The position numbers were made by a program, and so were the translations under genes. The notes below the pieces were generated by a model. It saw only the letters and a program-made list of their open reading frames with translations, was not told the DNA's origin and did not search any database. From assembly GCF_031455195.1 (NCBI RefSeq), contig NZ_JAVDSH010000012.1, forward strand, positions 118,008-182,007: a stretch of DNA of 64,000 bases, read 5' to 3'. Shown here piece after piece: positions 15,956 through 23,864 of this stretch. Source of the stretch: Arthrobacter nitroguajacolicus_D. GTDB taxonomy: Bacteria > Actinomycetota > Actinomycetes > Actinomycetales > Micrococcaceae. The first letter of the stretch is position 1. Every line of letters begins with the position of its first letter.

Positions 15956-18016
15956 ATGGTGCAAGAACCAACGCAGGACCACCTCATCGGGACCACCGTG
16001 GACGGGCGATATACGGTTTGTTCACGCCTCGCGAGAGGCGGAATGTCCACCGTGTACTTGGCTACGGACCAACGCCTGGAGCGCGACGTAGCCCTCAAAG
16101 TCCTGCACCCGAACCTGGCCAACGATCCCACCTTCCTGCAACGCCTGAGCCGCGAAGCGAAGGCAGCAGCCAGCCTCTCCCACCCGCACATCGTGGGAGT
16201 CCTGGACCAAGGCGAGGACGGCCACATCGCCTACCTGGTCATGGAATACGTCAAGGGGCACACCCTTCGCGACGTCATGACTGAACAGGGCGCCCTTCCG
16301 CCGCGCCTCGCACTGGCGCTGATCGATCCTGTCATCGAAGGACTCGCCGCCGCCCACGGCTCCGGACTGATCCATCGCGACATCAAGCCCGAGAACGTCC
16401 TCATTGCCGACGACGGACGCATCAAAGTAGCTGACTTCGGATTGGCCAGGGCAGTCTCAGCCAACACCAGCACGGGTGCCCTGATCGGCACCGTGGCTTA
16501 TCTGGCGCCCGAACTGGTGCTCGGCCAGGCCGCGGACGCCCGCAGCGACATTTACTCGGCCGGCATCATGCTTTACGAAATGCTGACCGGTAAGCAACCC
16601 TACGCAGGCGACTCACCCATCCAGGTGGCGTACCAGCACGTCAACTCGGTTGTCGGACGGCCTTCAGACGTGGCCCCCGGCCTCGCCGACGACCTGGATG
16701 AACTGGTGCAGTGGTGCACCGCCACAGATGCCGAAAACCGCCCGGTGGACGGTGCTGCCCTGCTGACGGAGCTGCGCCACATCCGAACCACGCTCACCGA
16801 TGAGCAGTTGGACCACCGGCAGTCGCCCGCGCAGACGCCGCACTCCCCCGCGACCGCAAACGAAACGACGCCGGTGGGCAACCCCGCCGGACATCCGACG
16901 GAGGCATTGGCCGCCACGGCCTCACCCACTGAGTTCATCTCCCACCAGCGCAATCCCACCACCATCATGGCCGCCGCTGGCACGGGGCTCCAACATTCCG
17001 CACAGGACGCCACCGACCGCGACCTGAACCAGCCTGGCAAGCGTGAGCTGAAAAGGATTGAACGGCAGCAAGCAAAAGACCGCGCCAGGGCCGCGGCAAC
17101 TCCGGTCCGTCAACTCCGCGAAGGCAACCCACGCCGCCGCGGCATCATCTGGACCATCGTGATCGTCATCCTGGCATTGCTGGCCGCTTCCGCAGGGTGG
17201 TTCTTCGGCATGGGTCCCGGATCTCCCGGAACCATACCCGACGTCAAGAACAAGACCGTGGCTGAAGCCCAGCAGCTGCTTCGCACCGCCGGCTTCCAGT
17301 CTGAGCCGCAGGACGTGTTCGACGACGACATCATGCCCGGTTTCGCTGTTGGGACCGAGCCCGAGTCCGGCGCGGAAGTCCGGAAGTTCCAATCCGTCAC
17401 AGTCTTCGTCTCCAAGGGGGCACAGCTTTTCCCACTGCCAACACTCACGGGAGTCACCCTGGCAGAGGCTAAGAACGCCCTCAACACAGCACAAATGGCC
17501 TTGGGCAACGTCACCGAAGCCTTCGACGACAAGGTGCCGGCCGGCGTCGTAATTTCACAGGACCCCGCAACCGGCAAGGAAGTGCGCCACGGCACGCCAG
17601 TGGCTTTGGTGGTATCCAAGGGGCCGCAGCCGATTCCCGTCCCCGATGTCAGGGGTTTGACGAAGGACGCCGCCATCAAGGCCCTCCAGGACGTGGGGCT
17701 GAAGGCAGCGATCGCTCCGGACGCGGTCAACGACAAGAAGGTACCGAAAGGCGCCATTCTTTCCCAGGCCCCGGCAGGCGGCAACCTCGTCAAGGGCGAC
17801 ACCGTGACCCTCACCGTGTCGGATGGGCCACGCCTGGTCAAGGTACCCAGCTTCGTCGGCAAGCAGGCCAAAGAAGCCCGCAAACAGCTTGAGGACCTGG
17901 GGTTCGAGGTTAAAATCAACGAAATCCTGGGCGGCTTCTTCGGGACCGTCCGCGACCAGAACCCCGTCAACACAGAAGTGGCCGAGGGTTCCCTCATCAC
18001 GCTGACGGTGGTCTAG
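15956..18016 (+). CDS. Ser/Thr protein kinase with four PASTA domains
   Basis: This transmembrane eukaryotic-type kinase probably senses muropeptides or lipid II and phosphorylates growth and metabolic targets. The protein has 686 residues. The kinase domain is at about 18-275, with a Gly-rich loop (LARGGMSTVY), Lys48, HRD at 140-142 and DFG at 160-162. A Pro/Thr-rich juxtamembrane region precedes one membrane helix at about 397-416, then PASTA repeats at about 425-490, 491-558, 559-626 and 627-686. It sits at the position of pknL (Rv2176), but PknL of M. tuberculosis lacks PASTA domains, so the extracellular part resembles PknB. Candidate substrates in this window are the Rv2175c-like protein and GarA. 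AGGA precedes the ATG. Confidence 0.95.
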   Translation: MVQEPTQDHLIGTTVDGRYTVCSRLARGGMSTVYLATDQRLERDVALKVLHPNLANDPTFLQRLSREAKAAASLSHPHIVGVLDQGEDGHIAYLVMEYVKGHTLRDVMTEQGALPPRLALALIDPVIEGLAAAHGSGLIHRDIKPENVLIADDGRIKVADFGLARAVSANTSTGALIGTVAYLAPELVLGQAADARSDIYSAGIMLYEMLTGKQPYAGDSPIQVAYQHVNSVVGRPSDVAPGLADDLDELVQWCTATDAENRPVDGAALLTELRHIRTTLTDEQLDHRQSPAQTPHSPATANETTPVGNPAGHPTEALAATASPTEFISHQRNPTTIMAAAGTGLQHSAQDATDRDLNQPGKRELKRIERQQAKDRARAAATPVRQLREGNPRRRGIIWTIVIVILALLAASAGWFFGMGPGSPGTIPDVKNKTVAEAQQLLRTAGFQSEPQDVFDDDIMPGFAVGTEPESGAEVRKFQSVTVFVSKGAQLFPLPTLTGVTLAEAKNALNTAQMALGNVTEAFDDKVPAGVVISQDPATGKEVRHGTPVALVVSKGPQPIPVPDVRGLTKDAAIKALQDVGLKAAIAPDAVNDKKVPKGAILSQAPAGGNLVKGDTVTLTVSDGPRLVKVPSFVGKQAKEARKQLEDLGFEVKINEILGGFFGTVRDQNPVNTEVAEGSLITLTVV

Positions 18017-18033
18017 CACCCAAGAAAACGACA

Positions 18034-18069
18034 AAAGGCGCGGTCCGGATTCAGCCGGACCGCGCCTTT
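18034..18069. terminator. bidirectional terminator between kinase and DAHP synthase genes
   Basis: A perfect 15-bp stem (18034-18048 against 18055-18069) with a 6-nt loop is flanked by A-rich and T-rich sequence on both sides. It lies between convergent genes and serves both. Confidence 0.85.
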
Positions 18070-18089
18070 CGTTTTGTCAGCTCACGTGG

Positions 18090-19493
18090 TCAGCGCTTGG
18101 AGAGGGCGCCCGCGACCAGGAACGCCATTTCCAGTGACTGCATGTGGTTCAGGCGCGGGTCGCAGACCGACTCGTATCGGTCCAGGAACGCGTCCTGGTC
18201 GATCGGATCGGCACCGCCCAGGCACTCAGCGACGTCGTCGCCCGTCATTTCGACGTGAAGGCCGCCCGGGACCGTACCCAGCGAGTGGTGGACCTCGAAG
18301 AAGCCGCGGACCTCGTCAATGACGTCATCAAAATTTCGGGTCTTGTAGCCGTTGGGCGACGTAACTGTGTTGCCGTGCATCGGGTCGGTGACCCACAGGA
18401 CCTGGGCGCCAGAGGCGGTAACGCGCTCGACGACGGCGGGCAGCTTCTCGCGGATATTCTTGGCACCCATGCGGGTAATGAACGTGAGGCGGCCCGGTTC
18501 CCGGTTGGGGTCCAACTTGTCGATCAGGCGAAGGGCGTCGTCACCGCTGGTGGACGGGCCAAGCTTGACGCCGATCGGGTTCCGGACACGGGACAGGAAG
18601 TCCACGTGGGCGTGCTCCAGTTCGCGGGTTCGCTCCCCGATCCAAAGGAAGTGCGATGAGGTGTCGTACGGCAAGCCCGTTCGTGAGTCGATACGTGTCA
18701 GCGCGCGCTCGTAGTCCAGCAGCAGTGCTTCGTGGCTGGCGAAGAATTCGACGCGCTTGAGTGCCTCAAAGTCGGCGCCACATGAATCCATGAAGCTGAT
18801 GGCCCGGTCGATGTCCCGCGCCAGGGACTCGTAACGTGCATGGGCGGGGTTCTCGGTGAATCCCTTGTTCCACTGGTGCACCAGGCGAAGGTCGGCAAAG
18901 CCACCCTGCGTGAAGGCCCGGATAAGGTTCAAGGTGGAGGCGGACGTGTGGTACGCCTTGAGCATCCGGCCTGCATCATGCGCGCGCGACTCGGGAGTGA
19001 ATTCGTAGCCGTTGACGATGTCACCGCGGTACGCGGGGAGGGTCACGCCGTCGCGCGTTTCGTCGTTGGAGGAACGGGGCTTGGCGAACTGGCCGGCCAT
19101 GCGGCCCATCTTGATGACGGGCATGGCAGCGCCGTAAGTGAGGACGACGGCCATCTGGAGAATGGTCTTCACCCGGGCACTGATTTTGTCCGCCGTAGCG
19201 GCCTCGAACGTCTCGGCGCAGTCTCCACCCTGCAGGAGGAAGGCCTTGCCCTGGGCCGCGGCGGCGAGCCGTTCCCGAAGGACGTCCACTTCGCCGGCGA
19301 AAACCAGCGGCGGCACCGCTGAAAGCTCCTTGACGGAAGCCTTGAAGACCTCGGCGTCCGACCATGTGGGCTGCTGGGAGATCGGCAGGTCCCGCCAGGC
19401 GTCAAGCCCGGGATAGTTCGCAGCTCCGCTCTGGGCGGTGCTGGCGAGGGGGTCTGCAATGGAGGGTGCGGTGTTCGCGGTTAGCTCAGTCAC
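18090..19493 (-). CDS. class II 3-deoxy-7-phosphoheptulonate (DAHP) synthase
   Basis: This enzyme carries out the first step of the shikimate pathway, joining phosphoenolpyruvate and erythrose 4-phosphate. The protein has 467 residues and is of the plant/mycobacterial class II type (AroG, Rv2178c). The metal-binding Cys92 lies in GGDCAE, and GRMAGQFAKPRS is at 130-141. The start is GTG at 19493, with AAGG directly in front, so the true initiation context is unclear. In M. tuberculosis the gene is next to pknL as here. Together with tyrA at 39368 it gives the window two aromatic amino acid genes. Feedback control cannot be read from the sequence. Confidence 0.95.
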   Translation of the reverse strand: MTELTANTAPSIADPLASTAQSGAANYPGLDAWRDLPISQQPTWSDAEVFKASVKELSAVPPLVFAGEVDVLRERLAAAAQGKAFLLQGGDCAETFEAATADKISARVKTILQMAVVLTYGAAMPVIKMGRMAGQFAKPRSSNDETRDGVTLPAYRGDIVNGYEFTPESRAHDAGRMLKAYHTSASTLNLIRAFTQGGFADLRLVHQWNKGFTENPAHARYESLARDIDRAISFMDSCGADFEALKRVEFFASHEALLLDYERALTRIDSRTGLPYDTSSHFLWIGERTRELEHAHVDFLSRVRNPIGVKLGPSTSGDDALRLIDKLDPNREPGRLTFITRMGAKNIREKLPAVVERVTASGAQVLWVTDPMHGNTVTSPNGYKTRNFDDVIDEVRGFFEVHHSLGTVPGGLHVEMTGDDVAECLGGADPIDQDAFLDRYESVCDPRLNHMQSLEMAFLVAGALSKR

Positions 19494-19559
19494 CCTTCAA
19501 GAGTAGTAGCCTCCGGCGGGGTTGCGGGACTGCAGCCGTAACCGATGATGGCCGCTGCG

Positions 19560-20351
19560 TCACAGTTTCTCCGCTGATCCGTTCCCGCCGCCCCGCGGTT
19601 CATCCCTGTCCTCGGAGATGTCTGGGGTGGAGTCTTCGGCAACCTCGACTTTTCGGACCGGCTCCGGGCCTTTTCCGGCCAGCTGGGCCTTGACCACTGC
19701 AGCATATTCGTCCACGTACTCCTGGCCGGAGAGGCGCATCAGACCGGACATGATTTCATCGGTTACGGCCCGCTGGACCTGGCGGTCGTCCTCCATGCCG
19801 TAGTAACGGCTGAAGTCCATTGGCTGCCCGAAGATGATGCCGATCCGTCGGATGTTCGGCAGTCTCTTACCGATGGGCTGGACCTTTTCGGTCCCGATCA
19901 TGGCCACCGGCACCACCGGCACCCGTGTCTGAAGGGCCAGTTTGGCGACGCCCACCTTGCCGCGGTAGAGCCTGGCATCAGGGCTGCGGGTACCTTCAGG
20001 GTAGATGCCCAGGAGGCCTCCGGATGCAAGAACATCCTTACCCGCTTGCAGTGACATTTCCGACGCAGCGCCGCCCGAACGGTCCATGGGGAGCTGGTTG
20101 CTCAACCGGAAGAACAGGGCCGTGAGGCGTCCTTTGATGCCTTTACCCGTGAAGTACTCGGACTTGGCCAGGAAGATCACGGGACGACGAACCATCAACG
20201 GAAGGAAGATGGAGTCGGAAAAGGACAAGTGGTTGGACGCCAGGATGGCGGCACCGTTTTCGGGAACGTTGTCCAGTCCTTTGACCCAGGGGCGGAACAG
20301 AAGCTTGAGGATCGGACCAAGAAAGATCCTCTTCATGACCCAATAGAACAC
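19560..20351 (-). CDS. 1-acyl-sn-glycerol-3-phosphate acyltransferase family protein
   Basis: This PlsC-type membrane acyltransferase of phospholipid synthesis has 263 residues. The HX4D motif is in ASNHLSFSDS, and the PEGTRS motif follows further on. I choose the GTG at 20349-20351 because GAGGGG lies six bases upstream and the family starts at FYWVMKRIF; longer in-frame starts would overlap the divergent hydrolase gene. The last 45 residues are charged and variable. It matches Rv2182c in position. A second acyltransferase is encoded at 37931; which of the two makes phosphatidic acid in vivo cannot be told from sequence. Confidence 0.9.
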   Translation of the reverse strand: MFYWVMKRIFLGPILKLLFRPWVKGLDNVPENGAAILASNHLSFSDSIFLPLMVRRPVIFLAKSEYFTGKGIKGRLTALFFRLSNQLPMDRSGGAASEMSLQAGKDVLASGGLLGIYPEGTRSPDARLYRGKVGVAKLALQTRVPVVPVAMIGTEKVQPIGKRLPNIRRIGIIFGQPMDFSRYYGMEDDRQVQRAVTDEIMSGLMRLSGQEYVDEYAAVVKAQLAGKGPEPVRKVEVAEDSTPDISEDRDEPRGGGNGSAEKL

Positions 20352-20451
20352 GTTAGTCCCCTCACGGCCGACGGTTGACATGCTTCCGGCAACCCGGCCG
20401 GCACTCAAAGGCAACCCTACTCCAGTGAGAAAATCCAGGAAGAGTGACACG

Positions 20452-21249
20452 ATGGGACGCATGACGGAACGCCCTTCACCTGCCGCGCCGCTCGCCTTCC
20501 ACCATGCCGGGCATGGACCCAATGCCTCGACGGGCGTGGCCATCTGCCACGGCTTCACGGGCAGCCCCTTGAGCATGCTCCCGTGGGCTGAGTACTTGGC
20601 TTCCCAGGGATTTGCCGTATCGGTGCCGCTCCTCCCCGGCCACGGCACCAGTTGGCGGGATCTCGCTACCACACGCTGGCAGGACTGGTACCGGACCTTC
20701 GAGCAGAGCTACCTGGAACTCGCCGGCCAGACCAAGACCTGTTTTGTTGCCGGGCTGTCCATGGGAGGCGCCGTGGCTCTTCGGGTCGCCGCCCTCCACG
20801 ACGTTCCGGGACTGGTCCTTGTCAACCCCGGCCTCAGCTTCTACGACCGGCGGGTGAGGTACGTGGGCGCCCTGAAGTACGTGATGCGGACCACCACCCC
20901 CATCGTGGAAGACTCACCGGCGCCGGCCACCGATGAGACGGGCGACTACTCCAAGACTCCCTTGAAGTCAGTGCATGAGCTGAAAAAGCTCTTCCGCGCT
21001 GCCGCCCGCGGCCTGCCTGAAGTGGAGGCGCCTGCACTGGTGTTCAAATCGGCGGTGGACGGCGTCATACCTCCGAGTTCCGTGGCCACCATCGAACGGC
21101 ACATCGCTTCCTCCCGCCTGAAAGTCGTCACGCTTCCCCATAGCGGGCACGTGGCCACCCTTGACGTAGACGCGCCGACCATTTTCGAAGAATCCGCCGG
21201 GTTTTTCCGTCAGTATGCCGGCGAGAGAGTAGCCTCAGAGTCATCATGA
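20452..21249 (+). CDS. alpha/beta hydrolase (carboxylesterase/lipase-like)
   Basis: This serine hydrolase has 265 residues from the ATG at 20452, which has AGGAAG eight bases before it; a second ATG nine bases later is possible. It resembles Est30-type carboxylesterases and monoglyceride lipases. The oxyanion region HGFTGSPLSM, the LLPGHG segment, the nucleophile elbow GLSMGG, an acid in SAVDGVIPP and the His in HSGHVATLD are all visible. It overlaps a paralogous hydrolase gene by 4 nt, so the pair is cotranscribed and likely arose by tandem duplication. It is divergent from a lipid acyltransferase, which suggests an acyl-ester substrate, but the true substrate is unknown. Confidence 0.85.
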   Translation: MGRMTERPSPAAPLAFHHAGHGPNASTGVAICHGFTGSPLSMLPWAEYLASQGFAVSVPLLPGHGTSWRDLATTRWQDWYRTFEQSYLELAGQTKTCFVAGLSMGGAVALRVAALHDVPGLVLVNPGLSFYDRRVRYVGALKYVMRTTTPIVEDSPAPATDETGDYSKTPLKSVHELKKLFRAAARGLPEVEAPALVFKSAVDGVIPPSSVATIERHIASSRLKVVTLPHSGHVATLDVDAPTIFEESAGFFRQYAGERVASESS

Positions 21250-22049
21250 ACAAGCTTCCGGATTTGTCGCCGTTCCTCAGCCAGTGGAGCGGGATTGGGC
21301 CGCGCGTTGGTGTCGTGATGTCGCATGGGTTCACAGGCAGCCCGCACAGCGTCAGGCCGTGGGCCGAACACTTGGCCGCTGCTGGCTACGCGGTACGGTT
21401 GCCGCTGCTTCCAGGCCATGGCACCACCTGGCAGGACATGGCTACCCGTTCCTGGCGGGAGTGGCACCGGGCAGTGGACGAGGCTTACCTCGAACTGGCG
21501 GCCGAATGCGACTACGTCTTCACCGCTGGCCTATCCATGGGCGGCACCCTGGCCCTGCGGATCGCGGCCACCCGTCCGGTAGCCGGCACCATCGTCGTCA
21601 ACCCGGGACTGGTCCTCGATGACCCGCGCGCCGTCGTCGTGGCCGCTTTGAAGTATGTAGTGAAGTCGACTCCGGCCATCGCCAATGACATCCTCAAGCC
21701 GGACCAGGATGAAGGTGCCTACGCCCGAACTCCTGTCGCGGCAGCCCATCAGCTGAAGAAGATGTATAAGGACACTGCTGCACTACTCCCCCGCATCAAT
21801 GCGCCTGTTCGGGTGTACAAATCCACGGTGGACAACGTCATTTCGAAGGCAAGCCTGGAACTCCTTCGTTCCCGCGCAAGCGCACCCGTCGACATCCACT
21901 ACCTGGCCAACAGCTACCATGTGGCCACGCTGGACAACGATGCCCCCGAGATCTTCCAGGGCACGGTGGAATTCATCCAAAAGACCGTTGCGAACCTGGC
22001 CGGACACGCTCCTTCCCCCGAAAAGGACACAGCCCATGAACAGGCCTGA
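21246..22049 (+). CDS. alpha/beta hydrolase, tandem paralogue
   Basis: The protein has 267 residues and shares with its upstream neighbour HGFTGSP, LLPGHGT, GLSMGG (nucleophile Ser), a VDNVI acid-loop segment and the catalytic His in YHVATLD. The ATG lies in the stop of the first hydrolase (ATGA). Divergence between the two copies is substantial, so the duplication is old and the substrates may differ. Its 3' end overlaps the next gene by 14 nt, giving a three-gene operon. It could be an esterase or a monoacylglycerol lipase. Confidence 0.85.
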   Translation: MNKLPDLSPFLSQWSGIGPRVGVVMSHGFTGSPHSVRPWAEHLAAAGYAVRLPLLPGHGTTWQDMATRSWREWHRAVDEAYLELAAECDYVFTAGLSMGGTLALRIAATRPVAGTIVVNPGLVLDDPRAVVVAALKYVVKSTPAIANDILKPDQDEGAYARTPVAAAHQLKKMYKDTAALLPRINAPVRVYKSTVDNVISKASLELLRSRASAPVDIHYLANSYHVATLDNDAPEIFQGTVEFIQKTVANLAGHAPSPEKDTAHEQA

Positions 22050-22590
22050 TCCCAACTCTGCCGATCAAAGCGCGAACAAGGATGACGACGCCGTCTGGCT
22101 GGACCTCGTGGCCCGGCTGGAGTCCACGCCTTCTTCGTCGACGGAATCGCCGGACCCACCGCTTGCGGACCGTGCCCCGGGGGCCGTCGGACCGTCGCAG
22201 CGCGGAACCGGCAAGGCTTTCAAGGATTTTGATCCGCTGGGTTTGACGACGCCTGCGACAGAACCTGCGCCCGACGCGTCGGCGGTCCCGGCCACGACTG
22301 ACAGCCCGGGCCGCCCCCTGGGACCCCGCGATTTTGAGGCTGATGACCTTGATGATGCTTTTGTCCCCGAGGACCCACCCAGTTTGGCGGGCACCGAGCC
22401 CCTGATCATGCTGGCGTGGGTGGGCGCAGTGGGAGGTCCTGTCGCACTGCTTTTCACGGCCATGTTCTGGCGGTCCGCCCCGCTCGTCGCGATTATGGGG
22501 ATCGTCGCCGCCTTCGTGGTCTCGGTGGTCTACCTCATCATGCGGCTTCCGCAGGAAAAGAATGAGGACGACGACGGCGCCCGCCTCTAG
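22036..22590 (+). CDS. small membrane protein of unknown function
   Basis: The protein has 184 residues from ATG 22036, with AAGGA eight bases upstream inside the preceding gene. The first 115 residues are acidic, Pro/Ser/Thr-rich and probably disordered (with FKDFDPLGL and RPLGPRDFEADDLDDAFVP). Two membrane helices follow at about 124-147 and 151-173, with a short charged tail. I recognise no family. It is the third gene of the hydrolase operon and may anchor or partner one of the hydrolases at the membrane, which is inference from context alone. It converges on the ROK kinase gene with 29 nt between and no visible hairpin. Confidence 0.75.
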   Translation: MNRPDPNSADQSANKDDDAVWLDLVARLESTPSSSTESPDPPLADRAPGAVGPSQRGTGKAFKDFDPLGLTTPATEPAPDASAVPATTDSPGRPLGPRDFEADDLDDAFVPEDPPSLAGTEPLIMLAWVGAVGGPVALLFTAMFWRSAPLVAIMGIVAAFVVSVVYLIMRLPQEKNEDDDGARL

Positions 22591-22619
22591 GTGCCAGCGC
22601 CGGATTCTGCCCCACGGAC

Positions 22620-23678
22620 TTAGCTGTGCGCGCGGCCGCTGACCCGCGAAAGGTCTGCGGCTCCGATCATCCCGGCCCGTGGGCCGAGGGCAGCCAGGTC
22701 AATCCTGGCCATGGGGCGGAATCCCCGCCCGGTAAGGTTCTTGGCGAACGATTCGCGGGCCGGGCCGGCCAACAACTCCCCCGCGTCGCATAATCCTCCA
22801 CCGATCACGAAAGTTCCGGGATCGAGGGCAGCTGCGAGGTTGGCCAGCCCAAGTCCCAACCACTCTCCCTGGTCAGCCAAAAGCTCGCGCGAGGTGGCGT
22901 CGCCGGCCAGGGCCAGGGCCGTGACGGTGGCCCCGGTCATGTTCTCGGCTGTGCCACCCGCCCTTTCCAGGAGCGCGCGCCCCTCCGGGGAGTTCGTCCG
23001 GACCAGCTGCCGTGCTTCCCTTCCCAAGGCGTTGCCGGAGGCGTACTGCTCCCAGCACCCTCGGTTGCCGCACTCGCAACGGTGTCCGCCCGGGAAAATG
23101 ATCTGGTGACCGAATTCGCCGGCCACGCCGTAACGGCCGCGCTCCACCCTGCCGTCCATCACCATGGCACCGCCAATGCCGGTACCCAACGTGATGCACA
23201 CCAGTCGGCTCTCGCCGCGCCCGGCGCCAAAGCGCCACTCAGCCCAGGCCGCCGCGTCGGCGTCGTTGGTCAGGAGGACGGGCCGCCGAAGCATCTTCTG
23301 CAGGCTCTCCCGCAGTGGCTCGTTACGCCATGCCAGGTGTGGGCTGAAAAGGACTGTGCCGCCGTCGAGGTCCATCCACCCGGCAGCCCCGATTCCCACT
23401 GAAGCGACCCGGTGCCCGGCACTGAGCTCGTCCACGAGTTCCACGATGGTCTGTTCCACGGCCCGCGGGTCGGCGCCAGGAGTCGAGCGGCGTGCTTCGG
23501 CCAGGACGCGCCCCTCCGCGTCCACCACGCCGGCCGCCACCTTGGTACCGCCAATGTCGATCCCGATCGCGAGCCCGCGCCGGCCCATATGGCTGCGGCG
23601 CGCACCCCAGGGCACATCCTTGAAAACCGGCGCTGGAGGCCTGAGTCGGGCACGGGAGCTGGACCTAATTGCGGGCAT
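22620..23678 (-). CDS. ROK-family glucokinase
   Basis: This enzyme phosphorylates glucose, or a related sugar, with ATP. The protein has 352 residues including an unusual basic N-terminal tail of about 34. The phosphate motif DIGGTK is followed by the catalytic-base region NDADAAAWAEW, the TLGTGIGGAMV segment, and the ROK zinc site GGHRCECGNRGCW with its His and three Cys. AGGATGATGGG precedes the ATG at 23678; a shorter start at MGRRGLAIGID is possible. ROK proteins can be repressors, but no N-terminal helix-turn-helix is present, so it is a kinase. It is divergent from the acyl-CoA synthetase gene. Confidence 0.9.
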   Translation of the reverse strand: MPAIRSSSRARLRPPAPVFKDVPWGARRSHMGRRGLAIGIDIGGTKVAAGVVDAEGRVLAEARRSTPGADPRAVEQTIVELVDELSAGHRVASVGIGAAGWMDLDGGTVLFSPHLAWRNEPLRESLQKMLRRPVLLTNDADAAAWAEWRFGAGRGESRLVCITLGTGIGGAMVMDGRVERGRYGVAGEFGHQIIFPGGHRCECGNRGCWEQYASGNALGREARQLVRTNSPEGRALLERAGGTAENMTGATVTALALAGDATSRELLADQGEWLGLGLANLAAALDPGTFVIGGGLCDAGELLAGPARESFAKNLTGRGFRPMARIDLAALGPRAGMIGAADLSRVSGRAHS

Positions 23679-23769
23679 CCCATCATCCTATTCCGCAGCC
23701 GCCACACAACGGGAAACGGGCCTTCCGGAAGGGCCCGAGTTGCTTGAAATGACGGGTAATCCGTAAAGT

Positions 23770-23781
23770 TACTCGCCAGTA
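23770..23781 (+). promoter_or_regulatory. inverted repeat before the acyl-CoA synthetase gene, possible operator
   Basis: TACT-CGCC-AGTA is a perfect 4-bp inverted repeat around a 4-nt centre, with GT on its left and GG on its right, in the divergent region 84 nt before the start. The shape suits a TetR-type regulator of fatty-acid genes. No regulator is encoded beside it. Confidence 0.3.
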
Positions 23782-23864
23782 GGTGAAATAGGACACACCT
23801 CCACGAGCAGGCATACTAGAGTGAAAGCAGCCCCTCGTGGCCCGTGCATATCAAAGGAGCTACC

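Noticed and set aside
20352..20672. Longer start for the acyltransferase gene at 20672
   Set aside because: It would overlap the divergent hydrolase gene, and the GTG at 20351 has a good ribosome site and matches the family start.
23717..23740. GC-rich palindrome between the ROK kinase and acyl-CoA synthetase genes
   Set aside because: It looks like a terminator, but both genes point away from it, the stem is imperfect and no T run follows.
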